Below, piece after piece: positions 1-11,772 of a stretch of DNA of 64,000 bases. The first letter of the stretch is position 1, and every line of letters starts with the position of its first letter. Under the pieces are notes generated by a model that worked only from the letters and a program-made list of their open reading frames with translations, made no database searches and was not told where the DNA came from. This DNA comes from Agelaius tricolor. Lineage: Eukaryota; Chordata; Aves; Passeriformes; Icteridae. Both the position numbers and the translations under genes were made by a program. The DNA is taken from contig JALJCS010000001.1 of assembly GCA_023055355.1 (NCBI GenBank), positions 71,217,381 through 71,281,380 of the forward strand, read 5' to 3'.

Positions 1-3000
1 ATTACAACTTCTAACTTTACAGCACTGTATTTGCTACTTCTCTGTAATAAAAGGAGACCTCAACTAAGGAGCTTTACTGGAAGTAGCTGGGACACTTTGA
101 AACTCTCAAAGGGCTGCAGGAGATGGCTGAAAGGTTCCCCTGGTTAAATATTGCAGCACAGCACATGTGTGATGGAGAGAGATGACACTGTGTCCCAAGC
201 TCACTGAGCATGAGCCTGACTTGTTCTGAGTCTTAAGCAGATCATGAAGTCCAGTCAGTTATCTCCAGCATCAGTGGGAAATAATATATAAATTACTGAG
301 CCACATGCATGATTGAGAATTGCTTCTTGAAGTAGGGCCTGAAGAGTGTTACAGCTCTGACTGATTGCTGCTCATATGGAAGGCTAACACATAAGTATGG
401 GTCAGATTATTGTAATTATTCTGTATTAACAAAAATTGCTATTTGGATTATTTAAAAGCCTCTCTGCCCTTCCTTCCTTTTAGAATAGCAGAGGGATCTT
501 AACTTACTTTGCCATTTAAAATCATTATGCTTTTAGGTTGCTCTCTGTACCAGTCATATTTATATCAGTTTTCTTTCTTCTAAATCACCACTGAGGGCAC
601 CAAATTTATTCTTCAGATGTCTTGGGGACACTCCTGTGAATGTTCAACGTAGGTTACTTTTGCAAGTCCAGAACGAATTTTCTCCTTTTAATTGTTATAA
701 TTGTGATCCACAATTGTCATTTCCACAAATCCACACAGTATAATTTCCATACTTTGGAAAAAAAAGGCAAAGGGGAAAGAAAAACATCTAAATTTGCTTT
801 ACTAAATCAAACATGTGTCAGACTCTTCTTTATTTTGACTGAAATTATTTCAGATCTTGTATCCTTCACATGAATTTAAAAAACTTACATTATGCTTAGG
901 CTACTTGGACACTTGAATAAAAGGTAAAGAAAGAGAGAAAGCCCTTCAAGTTTTGTATTTTGAGCAATTGACTTCTGCAAGAAAGCACATGATTTTTTCT
1001 GGCTTTAGGTAATTATCTCTTGCACAAGCACAGATATTATGAAGTGAATGATATGAAAAATTGTGCATGATTTTTGTGAGTTCAAACAACTTCTAGTTGT
1101 TTTTTTTTTTTTTAAGAGGTCAGTTACAAAAGCCTAGGCTATCATGTCCCTCTTTTCTGTGTTTGTTGGCTTAAAGTAAAAGTGGTCATAATGTTACATC
1201 TATGCTAAATGAACTCAACATGCAGCTGTCCCCAGCAGAACAACTTGACCAGCACATGCACACAGCCAGTTAGAGGGCATGATGTGCTGTACAAATCAGT
1301 ATTTATTTTTTTGCTTTTTGCTCTGTCGTCTTTCCTCTTCCATCACCACAGGCAGTGCTTTGCACATTGCTCAGTCTTTTCTTCTCAGCATCACAGTCCC
1401 TTCTTATCTTTCTATTCAGTTGATACAGTTGCTTTAATATTCATAATCAAATCTTGGAGCTTGTGTCTCTTTGAGCCTTCAAAATATCTCCTCTTTAGTT
1501 TTGTAAAAGCAAAGATCACCAAAACTAGCTGTAAAACTTTTGAAAATTTTGATTATTTTTCTTCTCTTAGCTTTTATTATGAACTTCAGTGTGCCACTTA
1601 ATTGAGATAAAAATATTACTCCTTTAGTTAAACTCATAATATACGTATACAAAAGTTTTTAGCCTACTTAAGAAAGTTTTACCTTTTAATTTTCAATTAA
1701 AATAATGAAAGTAAATTTGAGAAATTGAGATCCACACATTTAACATGCCTTCTTAAAAGGTGAAGGTTTCATTTCAATTTTGAGACTGCTTAAGAATTCT
1801 GAATTGTTCTTTTGATGCATGTTATATTAAAATGGAACCCCTGATTTTTTTCACTGACAAAAAAATAGCTGCATCATACTAGCAAATTTGGTGAGGTCTG
1901 TGACACAAATATAATGTGAAAAGCTTTCTATTAATTTGATTAGGTCTGAGACTACCAGGTCAATAAGGTCACTATATTTTGCAAAATTTTTTAGGGATTT
2001 TTCATCCCAGCTTTGTTGAATCTTTTTATCAGAAAGATTTTTGATATTGTCTGTGTTCTGAATATATGTTTTCTCACATTAGTATCTGAGGGTTTCACTC
2101 TCACTCTGTTTTTTCCTATGCTATCACACTGCATCCAGGCAAATTATTGATCAGTTGTTGTGGTGTTCGAAAGTCTCTGAAAGAGATGAAAAAATTGTTT
2201 CAGCTGTTTTTGTGGTGTGTCTCAGATAACAAAAAGGAAAGTACCAATGTATGTAAGGGACAAATTTCATGTATGTGATTGAAAGAAACAGCAACTTTCC
2301 TGTCCCCCTCATTTGTATGTGGCAAAAATCTCAGACTTCTTAAAATCAAGAACCTTTATCTGTGTTACGCATACCTTGTGTGCAAGATAAGCTGTGTAAT
2401 TCTCAAACAACAAATTGAGATTCTCAATGTAATTGTTTCCACTTGATAATATTGATTAAAAACTCTCTGCTAAAGCTGAGGCCTTAATGGTGCTTGGCAT
2501 TATACAGGCTTGTTAAAGGAGTGTAACAAAGGCCCAACTAGTAGCAGAAATGAGTAAGCTAGGAGTAATTCTTGTTTTCTGGCCAAGGCTCTAGAAAAAT
2601 TATAATACTAAATAAAGAAATAAATCTTGTATTTTGCAGCCAGTGACTGTGCTATGCAATGATTTCTAAATGCAATATTCAGAAAAGATAAATTAAGTCA
2701 AGTGAGAGAGGATGTAGCAAAACTTTCTTTTTTTCTGTATCCCTGTCCATTTGCTCTGCTGTCTGTTATAGAGGCCTTTCATCCAAACTGGCATGGAAAG
2801 TATGGCATAGTCTGGCATGGTATGCTATGACATACTTTCTTGGTTTGTGTATGAAATATTGTGCACTACGTCAACACCAGGAGCTGAGTTTGTACAGTGC
2901 TGGAAGGCATGAGTCAGGATGGGGCAGATCCAGCTGTTCATACACTGCATGGCACTGAAGTCTTGACTTCCCAGATGGTGGGAAAGAGAAGAAAAATGGG

Positions 3001-5287
3001 AGAGGGCACATTTGGCTAAAAGGAGGTTTCTCAGCAGTAGCCTACTGCCCTGCTGCTAATAAATAACAATAGCACAGTGCCAGCCAGAGGTGCCAGCCAG
3101 AGGTGCAGGCTGCCCTTGCCCAGCCCACTGGCGGCTGCCACAGCGAGTGCAGCCATCCTGTGCAGTGCTGGCTGCGGGTCTGCAGCCCCGTGGGGTAAGG
3201 GACAGTCATCCCATGGCTTTGCTAACATGCCAGGGAGTCATCGTGGGACTGTAGGCCACAGGCTGCTCACCCTCTTGCTCCTGAAATGCAGCAAAGAGGT
3301 AAAAACAGAGCATTGTTGTTTGTAGATGCTTATGGACCCTCTTGGTTTTGCATGAAGATTTGTCTTGTTTGTTTTGGAGCAACCACTGCCATTAGCTCCT
3401 TTTGTTACATATAATAAAAAACACAGCATAGTCAGTCAATGGGGCTTTTTAGATGTGTTAGTAGTATTACAAAAGCATCCAAAGCCATTCAGATGAAGCA
3501 GTTTTCTTATTTTTTGGAATTAATATCTGAATTATCAAGGTGCACATCCAGTACCAACAATCAGTTGCATCTTTGTTTGTAATCAGTGGGTATTTTTCCA
3601 CTTCTTTGGGGTATAAATCCAGCATAACTTTTGTTTCATTAAAGCAAATAATATGTTTTAACATAAATATGAAGTTGATTGCTTGTTGTGCTAAGATGAC
3701 AATTAACAAACACTGTTTGTATTAGGGGGATTTAAGAAAATTATGCTTTTGGGTGAAGAGTCTTCACAACCACCATTGTTGAGATTTAAAAAACAGTGGG
3801 TCTTGTTTAGTTCATTGTGAAAGACATAGAAAGGCTTTGGTGTCCCTGCCAAAATAATAAAGAATCTGTACAATCAATCAGTGTCTCGGGATGGCTTGTA
3901 ATTTTTTTGGCAGAGTATTTTAAGAGCTGTGTAACAGCAGTGTTCCCTGTAAGCAGGCCATCTTTCCTCTCCTGTTGGGGACGACCCTCCCCACATTTGG
4001 TCTCATCCTATATATAGTGTGGGTTTCAGTTTGAAGTAAAAAGAAATTTTTTCTGTCTGTCAGATGAATAAAGAAAATAAATTCTACTCTATTAATGGAG
4101 GCTTTTGCAGAATGTTTGGGCCCTTTGAAGATGCATTTTTTACCTTTTGTACAGAAAAGTTTCTCAGGAAATATTTGATAAATACTGCCCCAGTTTCAGC
4201 TGGCATATCATGCTGCATATAGCAAACAAAAGATTTTTTGAAAAATAGATTTATATCCTATGATGCTATGAAGTGATGCAAATAAATAATTGTGCAGGAT
4301 ATTTTTGAGAAGGAAGAGCTCAACCCTATGTCCAGCCACAAGAATGGATGCTGAAACATTCCAAAGTACTTCTTTAGAAAACAAAGAAAAAATTTGACAA
4401 AATTGATCTACTGCCTATAAAATATGTTGATACATTTTTAAGGTTAACATTTCAGTGGTCTAAAACACCAGTGCTTATTAAGCATGCTGCTTCCACAAAA
4501 GGGAAAACAAATTTAGGAAAGCCAGTGCAGAACACTGCAGGCATTTTGAGCATTATTCTGTCACTCAGCCACAAATCAATTTAGGTTTTGGGGTTTCTTT
4601 TTGTTTCAGCAAGTACTGTGCACTTCAGAAATGTAAAATGTTTTAGCTCGCTTCAGGATCAGAGAGAATGTGTGATATTCAAAGATTTCAGTAGATAACA
4701 AATTATCTGGTTTAGAATCATCCTTTTAAAACAACATTAAAAATCTGAAGTTACTTTTGAGATTTTGCCACTGAAATAATTAATTGGAAATAATTATAAT
4801 TGGAAATAATTAATCCTAGGTTGGACTAAGGAAAAAAATATCAGGAATTTCAGTGCTGTCTTTCTCCAATTGCATATAAAGTCTATTACAGCCAAAATAT
4901 TCACCACATATTCAGTGAGTCTTCCCACCCCTACCCACCATGCTCCCTATTTGTTGCTCCCTACAGGTAGCACTGTGTGAAAACAATCATCTTTCCTTTG
5001 GCTCATGAAGCAGAAGTGTCTCAGCAGAGAAGATGTGAAATTAGTTGACTTTGTACTTGAACACCTGCTTAGTTTTTGACTCCTTTAGTTCTTCAGTCTC
5101 CAAAATCCAGCAGTTCCTAGCTTTCCTCTCTGACCTCTTGCTGCCCTCAGACCGGCTGTTCTGTCCAACAGCAATCCAGAGCACTTGGTCTGAAAGGCAA
5201 ATCCTTCACTTCTGTGGTATGGATGAGAAGCCCTCTCTTTGCCCTTTTAAAACAAACAGACTGAGAAACATGGTACTTTGAAGTCTC

Positions 5288-5430
5288 TTCACAGAATCAT
5301 ACAGTACTGGAAGCTGGAAGGGATCTCTGGGGGATGTCTGGTCCAGCCTCTCACTCAAAGCAGAGCCAGTGTGGGTTTGCTCAGTGAAGTTCTGAGTATC
5401 TGCAAGGGCACAGATTGCAAAACAGTGCAG
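5288..5430 (-). mobile_element. CR1 LINE 3'-end fragment, antisense
   Basis: The stretch starts with CACAGAATCAT, continues through GGAAGGGATCTCTGGGGGAT and reaches TCTGGTCCAGCC. This is the typical look of a CR1 3' tail read on the opposite strand, as left by 5'-truncated CR1 copies in bird genomes. The similarity fades after about 5430, so the far boundary is approximate. There is no coding content. Confidence 0.6.
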
Positions 5431-7196
5431 ATACATGGTGGAGGAGATCACATCTCATCTGAGCCCCAGCTTGGCTGTGCTATTGCAAGACTATTCTTTA
5501 AGCTGAATTTAAATAACCAAAACCCAGTTGGTGATTTTTTCAGAGTCTTGGCACTTCTAGAATGAAGTAAGGCTTTAATGCCAATGGTCTGAACAAAAGC
5601 TTAAAAGCAAAAATGCAGTATTCCAGCATATCTAGCAGTTCAACTGGAGAAAAGTGTAGCTAAGCAATCTGTGTTTTGACTTGTATTCAGTTTTAATTAC
5701 TGAATATCATTCTGAAGAAGGTTGTGTGGATTAAATTGTTCCTACAAGTGGAAATATGCACAAAATTAAAAATGCCATATAAGTAGAGACTAAAAGAGCA
5801 GATTCTTATATTTAGAAGAAATCAATGAGGCAGTTTAAATAAAGTTTATAAAGTAAAAAATCAAAGCAGTAAATTCTGCTTTTCTGTTCATTTGCTGTAA
5901 AAATCAGCTGCTCCTATCCAAATTTAAAAACAATGCATCTATACTTGGTACATTGATTTTTTTTTCTTCTGTTTCCTTAGTTTGTGAAGTTCATTACATA
6001 AAATTATTGAAGCTCAAAATCTGAGAGACAGAGTCTGAAAATGTAACTGTAATATAACCAAGAGTACAACTAAAGTCTTAAATTAGGGGGCTTTTGCATA
6101 CAGCAGAGCTGCTGAAGCCTGGTTTGTTACAGAGTTAGTTCCTGTATTTCTTTAAGAACTTTCCCACTACAAAAAGCCATATTTTCACTTCTTTTTTCCC
6201 TTGTACAACCCCTGCTGAGATAGAGCTAGTGTGTAGTCTGGTTAATTCAGACTGCTTTGCCTCTGTGTATGCTTATTTGAGCTGACCAGCTGCTTCTGCA
6301 AAGGGAATACAAACCAGGTACGTTTTGAGGCCTATGAATTGTTACGTAGGAGGATCTCTAACTGAAAAGCTGTCCATGTAAGCAGGTATTTTCCATTTTG
6401 AGGTTCCTTGAACTTTGCTGGGAAACATTCAACAGCAGATTAGTCTGATTATTGTGTAGTGATTCCTCTGCCTATAGTTTGACATGAGCTTTGGGATTGT
6501 ATTGGCTTCAAAGCAGTGCGTGTGTCTGAGGGCTTACACAAGACAGGCGTGTAAAGGGATTGTGTCCTTGTGTTAGGATTCTCCCCCTTTCCAGACTCTG
6601 CTCTTTCAACTCAGTCATGGTACATATATGTGAGCATATATATGCCTAAGCTAAGCTTCTCTGGCTTTTCACCAATTTGAAGGCTTTATAGGAGCTGTTT
6701 TCTTTCCTGTTTACATCCCAGTATATACTTCCATGAGTATTAGAAGTTATGCTAATCCTTTGTAATAAGCTTTAGCAAATCAGCAGAGTTTACTTCAAGA
6801 TGTATGGGGTTCTACTGTCCCACAAGATTGTGCCTCAAAGAAGAGGAACGGACACCTTTGCACGCTGCTAGAGCACTTCATCTCACCTATCCTCACCTTT
6901 GCTGCAGAGCCCTGGAAATAGGGTGATTCCCACTCATTAGAAGACATGTTGAATTAGCTGTGTGATGCATTTATGCCTCAGGGCAAGTTCCTTTCCAGCA
7001 CACAGTGCAGGAAGATTCCAACCGAAGAGGAGAATAAAATTTTTATGAACTGGGACTTGAACACTCAAGTGCTGTAATATGCTTTCAGCTAATTTCATCT
7101 TTAAATACAGATAATGAATCCACTTTCAGATAAGAAGCATCAATCATTCTGTATGAATGCAAGTACGTATAGAAAATGGGTGACTTATGATTTGGT

Positions 7197-7268
7197 CATA
7201 TCTAGGATTTTTTTTAAGATATGTATTTTTTATATATATATACATGTCTTTAAAAAATCCTAGATATG
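7197..7268. repeat. AT-rich inverted repeat (foldback)
   Basis: Left arm CATATCTAGGATTTTTTTTA and onward (7197-7225) is mirrored by the right arm ending in AAAAAATCCTAGATATG at 7268. The arms are about 28-29 bp with a few mismatches around a TATATA-rich centre. It could be a short palindromic element or an intronic hairpin. No target-site duplication was assigned. Confidence 0.6.
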
Positions 7269-7807
7269 AATATAAATACCTATCCTATTATTTAAACTGG
7301 ATAGGTAAGGTCATAGTGATGTATTTTTAAATAATTTGGGCACTGAGCTGTGAAAACATTGATGAAAAACATGACTTAGGAAACCCTGTATAGTTTGTTA
7401 CTGTAAGTACCTGTATCCAAGAAAAGCCTTTTTTTAAAAAAGCTGGTGCAATGGTGTTAGACAGTTGCGAAAGCCATGAAGGGCATGTTAAAGATCATGA
7501 AATGCTGTAATCCTTTTGGAAAAATCAAATCCCAAAGATCCATCTGGCCTTTGTTCCCAGGCTCTTGGATGAGGCATCAGGCTGGAGTTGATCTGGGAAC
7601 ACCTGCATTTTAGAGTAGAAAATATAATAGTGTTTCATGATAGTCTCATTATGTTGTTCAAAAAGAAAATACTAATTAAAAATAAAAAAGCACTTAATAA
7701 AAGCTGTTTAGAGTTCTGCTAAGTTCAGATATTGGCAAAATAGCATGCTTTATTTTGTCAATTTTGTCTGTATTATTTTACAGGAAATTTAACCCATCAT
7801 TTACCCA

Positions 7808-7860
7808 AGTTTTTTAGGTGCCAAATCTTTCCAGCAAAGTTTTTTAGGTGCCAAATCTTT
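7808..7860. repeat. 30-bp direct tandem repeat, about 1.8 copies
   Basis: The motif AAGTTTTTTAGGTGCCAAAT followed by CTTT occurs twice with a period of 30 bp. The copies are identical over the shared part, so the duplication is recent. It lies inside the PDSS2 intron and has no evident function. Confidence 0.8.
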
Positions 7861-8512
7861 TGCTGTGAAATGTCGGTTATTCCATGAAAGTATTTTCTTT
7901 CTCATATGGTGTATCACCGAGCCTTTGTCAAATTCCCTAGCCTTATTGATAAGTTTGCATGAGTTCATTATGATAGTTTACCACATTTTACTGACAAAAT
8001 TTGCCTTTGTCCACTATGAGCAATGTAATCACATGGTCTACAAATAGAAACCCCCATTACAAAATACAGTCGTTCCACCTGTGTCGTCCTATGGTGCTTT
8101 CTGAAAGCAGGGGATGGAATGGGTGTTCACAAAATGCAGATTTTCACTGCAGAAAACAGGAGTGTGAGCAAATGGCTGGTTTGCCAGTTCTGAACAAAAG
8201 CTCTCAGCCACTGGCTGAGCTATCAAATGTTCAGATATTTAAAAGTTTAATTTTATTTTTTTAGTTTAAGCGTGCCCTTTGGAGAGCCAGCGTCTTTCAT
8301 GCGATGAAGTACCGGGTGGTGTAGTTTACATTATACACAGTTTCGCTGCGGTAGGGAGCTAAACAGAGCAGCTGAGAGGATTTAAGGGCTTTGTGTGATG
8401 GCTTTGGCTTTGCCTTTACCTCGGGAAGAGGCGGCAGAAGCCCTGTGCTCGCAGAGATAACTTTGCACGGCTGAAACACCCCCCTCACCGATGTGCCTGT
8501 GTTTTCCAACAG

Positions 8513-8671
8513 CTGCAGGAAGCGATCAAGGCTGGCAAAGGTGTGACTTCTGCCATCGACCTCTGCCGCTGCCACGGAAACAGAGCGCTGGCAGCCCTGG
8601 AGCGATTCCCTCCCTCGGAGGCCAGGGATGCCTTGGCCAACATCGTCTCCGCCGTGACCAGGTTTCCCTGA
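8513..8671 (+). CDS. PDSS2: PDSS2 terminal coding exon (C-terminal 52 residues)
   Basis: PDSS2 is subunit 2 of the heteromeric trans-prenyl diphosphate synthase that builds the ubiquinone side chain in mitochondria. Only the last exon is in the window. After the acceptor at 8511-8512 the frame reads [15 protein letters not shown], then FPPSEAR, and ends in AVTRFP before TGA (8669-8671). From memory the human protein has the same tail with small changes ([32 protein letters not shown]), so identification is firm. The exon is in phase 0 at its start. The residues here (for example [15 protein letters not shown]) are more GC-rich in codons than the intron around them. Catalytic aspartate-rich regions of the family lie in upstream exons outside the window. 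The downstream neighbour on the same strand is BEND3, the same order as in human. Confidence 0.93.
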   Translation: MQEAIKAGKGVTSAIDLCRCHGNRALAALERFPPSEARDALANIVSAVTRFP

Positions 8672-9630
8672 CCTGCTGCTCCGCCAGGAGCGTCTCTCCC
8701 TCCTCAGGTGGAAGCGGCCCGGCGGGGACACCGGTGCCGCCTCACACCTCCCATCGCCTCATCCCGTCCCGGCAGAGGAACGCGCCCTCGCTGCCGCCGC
8801 CACCAGCAAAATTCGGGAGAGGAAAGAAAAAAGGTCACAGACGGTTTTCGCTTGTCGTGCCAGAAGCGCACTTGAGGCTGCACCGGTAGAAATAATTAAT
8901 GAGTCCCGTTTCCGTGACCTCAGCAAATGGACAGGAAATAAGGCGGTATTGATTGGGCACCAGCGGGGACGGCGCCAGGGCGGAGGCCGGTGGTTTTCCT
9001 GCCAGAGGGAGGGATGCAGGGAGGGAGGGATGGATGGAAGGGCGTGAAGATCCAGGTGTCACGAGAAACCCGCTCAAACTTGTCAGAGAGAGTGAGCTGC
9101 CGAAGCCGGGAATTAACATACCCGTATCCAAGGGGAAGGGCAGTTTGGGGGATTAATGGGGGAAAACCCCTCTCTGTCTGCACGCGGTTATGTCTCCTCA
9201 CACTCTTTTTATGTATTCAAATGTAAAATTACCCTGTGCCTAATGAGTTCTGTATTTGAGAAACTTGCTGAGAAAATGTGTCAAGCATGGTAAGTAGGAG
9301 CTTTAAAATATTTAATCAAATATTAATTTGGCTCTGTTAAGGGAACTGAGTGCCTGGAGTTTATACTGTGCCTATGTAAAATGTTGCTCTGGGTCAAAGA
9401 ATGAGGTTTTTCCAACTCTTCTGGGGGAGGGAATATCCCTCCCTCAGATCCAGCAGTTTGTTCCAACAGAGTCTTACACAAAAGAATTTCCTATGTTTGT
9501 GACACTTGTGTTAATTTAAGCCAGATAAATGTTAATTTGTAAGGCTAGACATCAGCCTTTGGCAAAAAGGAAGCAGGAATGCTCCTCTGTGAGTAGTCAC
9601 TGCACTGAATAAAATGCAGAAAATACTGGA
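8672..9630 (+). other. PDSS2: PDSS2 3' UTR (probable extent)
   Basis: The sequence after the TGA is GC-rich to about 9.1 kb, with a GGGA-rich run near 9005-9040, then becomes AT-rich. The first good polyadenylation signal on this strand is AATAAA at 9608-9613. Others lie near 10034 and 10408, so the true end could be farther down. Open frames in this stretch on both strands show no family resemblance and are treated as chance. Confidence 0.45.
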
Positions 9631-11318
9631 GAAGTTTTGAACCTCAGTGTGTTGGAGTTTCAAGTCCAATTACAGATGGCTTATAAGGTGTATCAGAAGC
9701 CTGCAATTTGAGACCGTCTCTGTTTTGTTCATAGGAGATGATTTTTGTGGTTTGCACTCGTGCAATCTGAGAATGCCGTTGACAAGAAGGCTGAGTTTAC
9801 ATAAATGATCTAGATTGAGACTCAGCTACCTTTCTTCCTTCTGTGGTGTAATTACAGCCCAATCTGGAGACAGCTAGCACAGCAAACAGATTTCATTACA
9901 TCCCTCAGTCAAACACTAAGTGGAGTTATTTCTGTTAAATTCTCTCCTCCCTCCTTTTCCCCCTGCGCTCCCTCCCCGTTGCACAGCTTGTTTGTCATAG
10001 ATCAGAGTGTTGCATTCCACCAAATGCAAAATATAAATAAAAACTCTATCCTCTAAAAATACACTGAAAATACATCCTGTGTAATGTACATAATATTCTG
10101 TGTACATTCTGCCCACATTATACCATGATATTTTATTTATAATAAGCAACCTTGGGTCCCAATCTTTGTTTAGGAGCACCATCCAGAACTCAGGACTCAC
10201 TTTGTTCTGGAGCGTGGCTTCAACACCAGACCCCTTCTTTCTTGCACTTTCTCTCTTTCCTGCCCTGGCATTTTCTCTCTTCCCAAGACTCTGGAACTTC
10301 TCCCTGAGTTACTGTTGTTACTGCAGTAGGAGGGCTGAAGACAGAAGAGAATCACTGAGAAGCATGGTTTATTCCAGGCACTTACCCATTAAGTTCCCTG
10401 AAGTTCTAATAAAAAAATGTGCTTGAAAGAACTACCTAAGTTCAACCAGAGTCACATTTCAGCTTTCTTTGGCTCTTGTTTTTGCACATTACATGAAGTA
10501 AGAGCCATTCATCATCTTTTCTTTGTTTTACATCTGTGTTAATTGGTTCATAATGATTTAGGGCTGCAAAAAGCTTGGGTTGCTGGAGATATTCTGAGTC
10601 ACTTCACCTCAGCTATGTGAAAGAAACACCAAACATACTGCAAAACTATGTACACCTCGTTTATTTTTTCATGCAAGTACAAGTTTTTATTTGTACTTGT
10701 TACCAGTAAAGGGGAATCACCAAAAATTAATTACTTTTTTTTGTATCTTTATCACCAGAATGTTTTGATTTGCTCTTGAATTATTCAACCTTAATTTTAA
10801 AAAATACCAAACAAACAGTGTGAATTATCCCTTACCAATATTATCAAGTAATCTTATATTTAAGGTATTTGCCTGTAATTCTTCAGAAATTTTTGTTGTC
10901 TTGTTTCCTTAGGTAAACTACAAGCAAAGTATTGTACCTGTCAGACTCCAAATGAATTAATCATTGCTGTGTACAAATGTACCCCTCACACCTCATACAG
11001 TTTCTGAGCAATGTGTAACCTTAGGGCTGTTCTGGTCTGGTCATGGTCTTATTTTTGTCTCCTTGGTTCCTTGTCCCCACCTACCTCTAAAGCAGGTCAG
11101 GGAGAGGGAGGCCTGTGGTCTGAGGAAGGCATTCACACCATTTACTTCAGTCACCCAGCTACTCAACCAGACATTCCTGGTGGCTGCTCCTCTGAACCTA
11201 TCACCACTGTGGAATTGCTGCACCATTCCACAGATGCACAAAATACAGGACGAGGTCCCAGCTGCTTTTTAAACCAAATTAAAATAAAAAAAGTTATCCT
11301 GATCTACTGCATCCCACT
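9631..11318. other. Intergenic, no gene recognised
   Basis: AT-rich intergenic DNA between the PDSS2 3' end and the ERVL remnant. It contains a C/T-rich run near 9945-9980 and further AATAAA motifs that could extend the PDSS2 transcript. I saw no exon-like frame with splice sites. Confidence 0.5.
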
Positions 11319-11772
11319 TGTGATGGCGTTAATTTTGTTGTTAGTATCCTATGCAGTCCCATGCTTTGGAACTGTAACTAAAACAGTGTTGCTGACCTGC
11401 TGTGCTCAGCAGTGCTTGCACACTACCAGGGCTTTCTCTGCTCCTCACTCTGACACCCAGTGAAGGGCAGGTTGTGGGCAGGGGGCAGGAGGGGGCACAG
11501 CTGGGGCAGCTGACCTCAGAGATAGCCTGTGCTGTACAAGATCATGCTCAGTAATAAAAACTGGGAATGGGGAGGGGGGATGTTGCAGGGGTCTGTTGTT
11601 TGGGGACTGTCAATCGACTGGTAGTGATTGCTTTTTCCTTGCTTGTTTTTCATGGTTTGGTTTTCATTTCTTCCCCTTTTATCTATTAAATTGTCTTTTA
11701 CTCAACCAACAGATTTTCTCGCTGTTGCTTTTCTCTTGGGTAGAGTGTGGGGACACTTCTCTATCTGTTAAT
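11319..11772 (+). mobile_element. ERVL-type LTR
   Basis: A stretch of about 450 bp has the layout of the common avian ERVL LTR: a 5' part with TGATGGCGTTAATTTTGTTG, a middle with GTCAGCTGACC-like text and ATCATGCTCAGTAATAAAAA (a TATA-like core), and a 3' part with TCTATTAAATTGTCTTTTAC, where ATTAAA would be the polyadenylation signal. The orientation is plus. Ends are approximate because clean TG/CA ends and a target-site duplication were not visible. ERVL internal sequence follows on the same strand, so this is read as the 5' LTR of a decayed provirus, not a solo LTR. Confidence 0.7.

Larger units (their letters stand above)
1..8512 (+). other. PDSS2: Last intron of PDSS2 (3' part)
   Basis: No exon was recognised here. 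The stretch ends at the splice acceptor (TTTTCCAACAG, AG at 8511-8512) of the PDSS2 terminal exon, so it is the 3' end of the final intron. The mammalian gene is known for very long introns, which fits. It is AT-rich with many stops in all frames; the short open frames show no family features. Recognisable contents are an antisense CR1 tail near 5.3-5.4 kb, an AT-rich foldback at 7197-7268 and a 30-bp direct repeat at 7808-7860. A more GC-rich patch at about 3080-3260 contains a small duplicated motif (GTGCCAGCCAGAG) and is otherwise unassigned. Confidence 0.75.

Noticed and set aside
8297..9201. Several open frames on both strands around the PDSS2 terminal exon
   Set aside because: The PDSS2 frame explains the coding signal; the others arise from GC-rich composition of the exon and 3' UTR.
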